From Heliocidaris tuberculata (Eukaryota > Echinodermata > Echinoidea > Camarodonta > Echinometridae), in NCBI GenBank assembly GCA_025618425.1, contig CM046838.1, positions 44,223,302 through 44,287,301 on the forward strand: 64,000 nt of DNA, in the 5' to 3' direction. The notes under the pieces were generated by a model. The model had not been told where the DNA came from, did not search any database, and saw nothing but the letters and a program-made list of their open reading frames with translations. This document shows positions 58,403 through 64,000 of this stretch, piece after piece (position 1 is the first letter of the stretch; each line of letters begins with the position of its first letter). The position numbers were made by a program, and so were the translations under genes.

Positions 58403-58488
58403 AATCAGTTGTACAAAACTTGCGTTTGAACGCAACTCAGGAAAATCAAACTCAACTTTATTTTCAGCCAATCAGAAGTGCGCATTAA

Positions 58489-58896
58489 CCCTTTCAGGAC
58501 AGGAATTATTTAAGGGCTAAATCGATCACATTTTGCTCTTCAAATTGGCAACAATAATATTTTTCTTTTAGTGCTTCAAGATTGTAATAAGGGGTAATGT
58601 CTTTGAAAACAATATACATGGTTAAAAGAAATGTCGAAAAGTTGAAAAAGTTGCCAATTTCGATAAAAAACAATGATTTTGAACCTCTCAATGTGTTGCC
58701 AATTCAAGGATTTTAAAGCTTATTCTCCTTTTTAAAATTCCTGGGATCAAATGCAATATGGTCATGTAACAAAAATGGACATAGTTTGTGCAGAAATTTT
58801 TGCTCTTTCTACTCGTGTATCTAGTATATTTTTTTGAGCTCTGAATCAAAAGTTATTAAGCCAAACCACAAAATGTGGTCTATTGTCTCGAAAGGG
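58489..58896. mobile_element. piggyBac-like MITE, copy 2 (inverted)
   Basis: TTAA at 58485-58488 and 58897-58900, ends CCCTTTCAGGACAG and TGTCTCGAAAGGG. Aligns end to end, in inverse orientation, with 36297-36703. Confidence 0.8.
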
Positions 58897-59140
58897 TTAA
58901 GGACTTGCGTTTGATTTTTAGAATTTGCGATTAAACGCAGAACAAGACTAGTTTTAACACCTGTTACCAATTACTATAAAGGTCATGTACATGTACAATT
59001 CTACAGGTGTCTGTACATGGACATTATAGTCTGCACTTCCAAGAGGAAATATGTGTCATGTTATGGCATCATAATTGAAATAAAGTGCTTCAATTTGGTT
59101 TTGCTCAACTTTTATTTTCTTCCATTCCCCCTTGTTTTAA

Positions 59141-60139
59141 AGCTCATAGACAGTCTCGGTAGCAAAAATTATACTGGCAAGAAACTTATCTAACATAGTC
59201 ACATACTACTCTCCTTTTATCATAAGACACATGTACAAGATTATTTAACATTCCATTCACGATTTCAAACAAATTTTAGTGTAAATATCTGAAAGAAACA
59301 CTTGGTAACGGCTTTTCACTGCCTCACGCTAAGACCATATCCACCCGAAGGTTCCCCGCACAATAAGCCCAGCGCTTCGCACTATAATATGTGTAGCGTA
59401 TTCTACACACAGCAATCCTAATGTGAGTAGTGTGTGTGGCCGTTGTTTGAATTTACATCCCCTCTTTTTTGGGCCAGGGATTTTTATTACTTTTCACCTC
59501 TCATTCAGTAAATATTTCACTTGAGGAGGAAAAAACTTCAAAGCATCTTAGTTATGTAAGTACCCTGCTTTTTATTAAAGGGAAAGTTCACCCTGAAGAT
59601 TACTTGAGTTTAAAAAATGCAGAAAAAATGCAGAAAAATATTGGCGAAGGTTTGATGAAAATCGGTCAAATAATAACAGAGTTATGAGTATTTAAAGTTT
59701 TGGATTCGTGACGTCACATGCGAGCAGCTGCCCATTGGTCATGTAATAAATATTCCATATATTGGCATTTTTTTTACGTTCCACGATAAATTAATATTGT
59801 TTCTTTTCAGAATCTAGCATTGAATAACATTTCTGACAATATATCAAATGCACAGACGAAAATATTCTAAATTTTCTGAGAAAACTGTATATTATGGAAT
59901 ATTTATCACATAACATAATGGAGGAGCTGCTCGCATGTGACGTCATAAAATCAAAACTTCAAAAGTCCATAACTCCGTTATTCTTTAACGGATTTTGTCC
60001 AAACTTTCGCCAATATTTTTCTTTATTTTTTCTGCATTTTTTAAACTTAAGTAATCTTCGGGGTGAACTTCCCCTTTAAATAAAATCAAAGAAATCTCAC
60101 AAAAAGTTTTTGAGGGCCTCCCAAAACTATCTGTTACCT
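59141..60139. mobile_element. TTAA element family D, copy 2 (inverted, interrupted)
   Basis: TTAA at 59137-59140 and 60140-60143. Inverted copy of 48523-49017. Its length is 498 bp once the nested element at 59579-60075 and one TTAA are taken out, against 495 bp for copy 1. Confidence 0.85.
59579..60075. mobile_element. TTAA MITE family E nested in family D
   Basis: TTAA at 59575-59578 and 60076-60079. Ends AGGGAAAGTTCACCC and GGGTGAACTTCCCCT; about 60 bp of each end pair (GATTACTTGAGTTTAAAAAA with its complement). 497 bp. Confidence 0.85.
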
Positions 60140-60206
60140 TTAATGAGCAGTGTGTTTCTTCCATTAACTCAACCCGGATTTCCAGGACAGTGGCATAGTG
60201 TAGACC

Positions 60207-60346
60207 TGGGGAGCATTTCATGAAAGGAAGTTGTCGGATATTTCATCCGACAACTGTTATAAGCTACTGAAATCCTTGCATCTGATTGGCTGAGAGCAAA
60301 TTTGTCGGATAAAATATCTGACAAGTCCTTTCATGGAACGCCCCCC
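60207..60346. mobile_element. Short MITE with GGGGAGCATTTCATGAAA ends
   Basis: GGGGAGCATTTCATGAAAGG and CCTTTCATGGAACGCCCCCC are inverted repeats, with TTGTCGGAT/ATCTGACAA pairing inside. About 140 bp. Confidence 0.65.
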
Positions 60347-60539
60347 AGTTCTCTCATTTGGAAGGGGGGGGGGTGCTAATGTATGGGAGGGTGTGGAAGG
60401 AGGAGGAGGGGGATCTACATGTAGTCATTCTCTCACACTTTTTTCCTCTTTTATCTCTCTTTTTCTTTTTGCCATTCAATTGGAGGACATGAAGTAGTCT
60501 TTGGGGGGGGGGGGAGGTGGATGACTAACTGACTAGTGG

Positions 60540-60989
60540 CCTTTTCACACTAGGGTAAAATTCATCGTATGGAAAGCTGATTAGTTTAAAGCATAACTAA
60601 TCAGCTCTCAAGCAAATTTGCCCTGTGTGAACATCGAACTACACGATGTTACGTTGTTTGGACAGATACGAACTCGCGATCTAAAGAACGGTCAGAGCAG
60701 GCTACAGATTCAAAGTTCGTATAGAGGTGGCAAGAGATTTTGTGTGTGAATGGATAAACGTCTTTAACTGGGTGGAGCGAAGACTGGGCGTGCGCTTTGA
60801 TCAACATGACCTGCTATTATTATGCGCAATGGCCCTACTGCGCATTTAATCAGCAGTGAATCTCTAACGATCGCACAGAAATTTTCTCTGTGTGAATGCT
60901 ATCGTATAAGCTGTAATGCTGATTAGTTTAGAGTGCTTTGAACTAATTAGCTTTAAATAGCTGAATTTTACTCCAGTGTGAAAGTGGGG
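60540..60989. mobile_element. MITE with CCTTTTCACACT ends
   Basis: CCTTTTCACACTAGGGTAAA at the left pairs with TTTTACTCCAGTGTGAAAG at the right; GCTGATTAGTTTAAAG and its relatives recur inside. About 450 bp. The end type is common among hAT-like MITEs; no clear duplication. Confidence 0.65.
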
Positions 60990-62590
60990 TAGTTCTAGGT
61001 GAATGAAATGCAATGGTCTTGGGATCTACAGTGTCCCATATTATTGTTTCATCTCTCGCTCTCTCTCTCTCACACACACACTCTTTCCATTTGTAAATGC
61101 CATTTATTCAGAAAGGCTCATGATTTTGATCTGTACATGTAACTGACTGATTCAAGGACTGTTTTTCTTGTTTTTTTTTTACTGGATGGGAGGGCAATCA
61201 ATAATTCATACAGAATATCCCATATCATGTAGAAAATTACAAAGTAAAGTACTTGTCATCATTCACATGTCATGTGTATAGACGGCATATCAAAAGTGAA
61301 AACATATTATGCAGATTGGAGATAGATGTCATCATAGAGACATGGTGAGAGAAATTTTTAATTAATATACATGTACATTGAATTGTTGTGATTGATAATA
61401 TCAAGTAAACAGTGCAGTGTTGTGGAAGTCTCTACAGAGACCATCACTCTTACTTTTGCCCGAATGAATATCAATTGTATTCCATTTATTTCATACAGGT
61501 TCATTATCATCACATTATCAGTTTGAATATCAGTTGAGTGTGTCAGAGAGCATGTATTTGTATTTGCAGAGGCGGCAGAAGAAATGACAAAAATGGCATG
61601 TATTGTTCATCTATCAATTCAAGCAGAAGTGTTCTGCCAATGCATGTTATTCCAGGGCCCACGTTGTGATATAGATATCTGTCAATATGTACAGAATGGC
61701 AAACATTAGAAATATTATGTTTGACTAAGCTGGCATATTTTAGAGGAGTGGTTCATTTTGAACATGTACATGTAGGCCTATCTGATTTTACGCTTGCTTG
61801 CGTCTATTAAGTATTCAACCCTTGCCAATTAATTAATATGAATGGCAGCTTTTCAGTGGATGGAACATGGTTTGAGCTGAGCTCCGTAGATCCCAGAATT
61901 CCTGATTTTATCAGTACATGTATCAGAAATGCATTTATTTGCCTGGGGCACGTGAGCATATGGTTTGAAAGAGCTTGATATCATATTAGCTGAAGTGATC
62001 ACAGGATATGTTTCATATGCCTCATCTGTGTGCTCTCTGATACTGGATTAAGAGGATTTATCAGTCTAGACGTGTTTGGGACCATTTTCAGTTTGTGTGA
62101 TAGTATACGAATGATATACATCAGCGAAGGCATTAGTAAAAAAGTTCTACCCTTGTTCCGAGATACAGAGGGTGGATAATTATTTTCATAGATTTAGTCG
62201 ACTTTCAAAGTTACAGGCCTACATGTATATACATGTAGTCGATTAAATGGCTGGTCATTTAAGAAGTGCTAATGGCCGGTTATGTATTTGGAAAAGTCAA
62301 TGCCTGGTCATATGTCTGCTGTCTACCAATGATCCGATAAGCAGCTACGTCATCACATGAGTCTCTAACAGGTGGTTCTGTTTAGATTTGCTGGTACATG
62401 TCTATTTTTGAGGTTGTGCACCATCTTTGATGCTGAAATGTCATAATTATGTTCTCCAATTCTGCTTCAGGACACAGTGAGGAGTGGTCCGATATTTTTC
62501 TCAGTTTGATCGAAATACACTTGGCCTACACATACCGTGGCCTACTTTGCTCTTAAAATGTGTGGGAATGCTTCGATATAATGTGTTGTG
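60990..62590. other. AT-rich non-coding DNA, no gene seen
   Basis: A CTCT/CACA microsatellite at 61058-61082. No repeat ends or splice-flanked ORF recognised. Confidence 0.45.
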
Positions 62591-62593
62591 AAA

Positions 62594-62960
62594 ACATTTA
62601 CTCATTTCTCCCGGATGTGGAGTGGTAGTAAAGATGAAATGCCTCTTCAATGTTTGTGCTGTATACGTAGCAGGGATTATAGTGCTTGAGCAATGATTAT
62701 TGTGGATTAGATGATGTCGCAAGTTACTTGCAACATTTACTAATTTCTCCCTGGATGTGGAGTGGTAGTAAAGCTGAAATGCCTCACCAGTGTTTGTACT
62801 GTATACTGTGCGTAGCAGGGATTATAGTGCTTGAGCAATGACTATTGTGGATTATAATGTTGTTTCTCTTGGGTGTAGAGTAGCAGTAAAGATTAAATGC
62901 CTCTATGATGATAGTGATGTTTCCGTTGTAGCTGGGATCTGTGCTTCAGTCACTACTACA
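62594..62960. repeat. Three tandem units of about 130-140 bp
   Basis: GGATGTGGAGTGGTAGTAAA and GCAGGGATTATAGTGCTTGA recur at about 62613/62671 and 62753/62816, with a third, weaker copy from about 62860. Confidence 0.7.
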
Positions 62961-64000
62961 TTTATGGTGATTTTTCTTTTTTGTTTTGATTTCTCTTTAA
63001 GGTGATTGCTAAAGAACAGTTGTCATTTCTTGTGTCTGGCTTATTTGTAAAGTGGGGAGTTAATCTGCTCTCATTCAACTTACCTCAGCAACATTTCCTC
63101 TTGATACCTACTGTTCTCAAATTGTGAAAAAGACCCTTGCAACAAGGAACTTTGTACTTTGGAACACCATTGGTAAATATGATCTCTGAGGGAATTACAC
63201 TTCAGTGCATATAAATTATTAGAAATTGACTGACAATTAATGTAAGCCACATTCCTTCAGTTTGACTGACTGTGCACATTGTCATGGTTTTGGGGGTTGG
63301 AGACATCTTTACAGTTTCGTCTGCTGATGAGGAGATAGATGATCCGCAATTTTATTGCAATACAAAATCTGTAGTTATTTGTCTGTGATGATATTTGATT
63401 GTGCATGTTGCCATACTATGTCATTTGCTATTACACTGGATGCTTGCCTACATGTATTTGCTGACTTTCTGTTAAAAATAACTGTACAGTGTGTCTTTAG
63501 GATTTCGAGAAGGCTAGTCATACTTCGAGAAGTTGGAAATTCTTGGTTTGATGCTTAAGGTGTCAGAGGATCTCTGCATATATCTATGTGCATGTATTTC
63601 AACATTGAAAGTTTTCCTTGATTTGAGCTACATAAGTGTATTTGATGTGTCTTAATTTCATAAATAGTGTTGTCTTTTGAAGATGACATTGTACAGGTCT
63701 ACAGAATCTTCCTTTTTACCACTTTGTTTAGTCATGAGCGATATCCTGAGTCCTGTGCATGATCAGGGGATTCCCCTAACCACATACACAGTACCTTCAA
63801 CAAACAACCATGGGAGGAAGGATGTGAAGTCCTTGGGCTGGGGTACTTCAAGGACAACACTGGAAATTTTTGTGGAACATCTCCTCAGATCACACTTGTG
63901 TGAATTTGAAGCCATTAGAAATTATAGCTACTGATTTGGAAAAATGGAAACTTGGACTTTTAATAATCAACTTGAATTGAAGGTTTCTTTTATAGTTAAC
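62961..64000. other. Non-coding or unassigned DNA to the window end
   Basis: Less repetitive than the rest. An 85-codon frame at 63677-63934 has no splice support or recognised motif. It could belong to the second gene's region but nothing here proves an exon. Confidence 0.35.

Noticed and set aside
63677..63934. 85-codon frame near the window end
   Set aside because: No convincing acceptor/donor pair, motif or phase link to either gene; kept only as unassigned.

Overview
This is eukaryotic genomic DNA: AT-rich, repeat-dense and intron-rich. The repertoire (an L2/CR1-group LINE, many short inverted-repeat elements with TTAA, TA, TTA or 8-bp target duplications, Helitron-like elements with terminal hairpins, and very frequent TACATGTA palindromes) suggests a marine invertebrate deuterostome, most likely an echinoderm of the sea-urchin type. 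That assignment is inference; no marker gene here proves it.

Layout. 1-3640 holds two dead non-LTR retrotransposons: an L2/CR1-like copy with an internal deletion but a full reverse-transcriptase domain, and a decayed Jockey-type RT. 3640-7250 is intergenic with an 820-bp palindrome. 7250-25212 carries the best host gene, on the plus strand: six exons whose splice phases agree and which join to a 222-residue protein I do not recognise. Its introns are mostly mobile DNA: Helitron-like elements in introns 1 and 2, a 4.3-kb Tc1/mariner-like element plus Harbinger-like and TTAA elements in intron 3, and one 3.2-kb element in intron 4. 25.2-33 kb is the 3' flank, with pogo-like, Helitron-like, hAT-like and TTAA elements, ending in about 95 uninterrupted GAA repeats.

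A second gene appears to start at 33806 (plus strand). Its first coding exon is clear. The next two candidate exons (37102-37306, 37474-37558) match in phase but lie inside a second Tc1/mariner-like element (35877-41356, 5.5 kb). They may form a truncated 130-residue isoform, or the main transcript may run on beyond the window.

41.4-64 kb has no gene I can support. It is AT-rich non-coding DNA with many dated insertions: a 488-bp foldback element, two inverted 0.9-kb TTAA elements inside a TTGTTTAAA-rich unit, two copies of a 495-bp TTAA element (one interrupted by another, giving an empty-site control), two piggyBac-like 407-bp elements, and several others.

The most interesting signals are: a complete Pol II core promoter driving a 33-codon nuclear-localisation-signal-like ORF inside a Harbinger-type element (18812-18976); a 60-bp tandem duplication of a 3' splice site that keeps the reading frame (11161-11300); two giant related Tc1-like elements with arrays of short subterminal repeats, one of which contains host-like exons; and three Helitron-like elements that share the same unusual terminal hairpin design.
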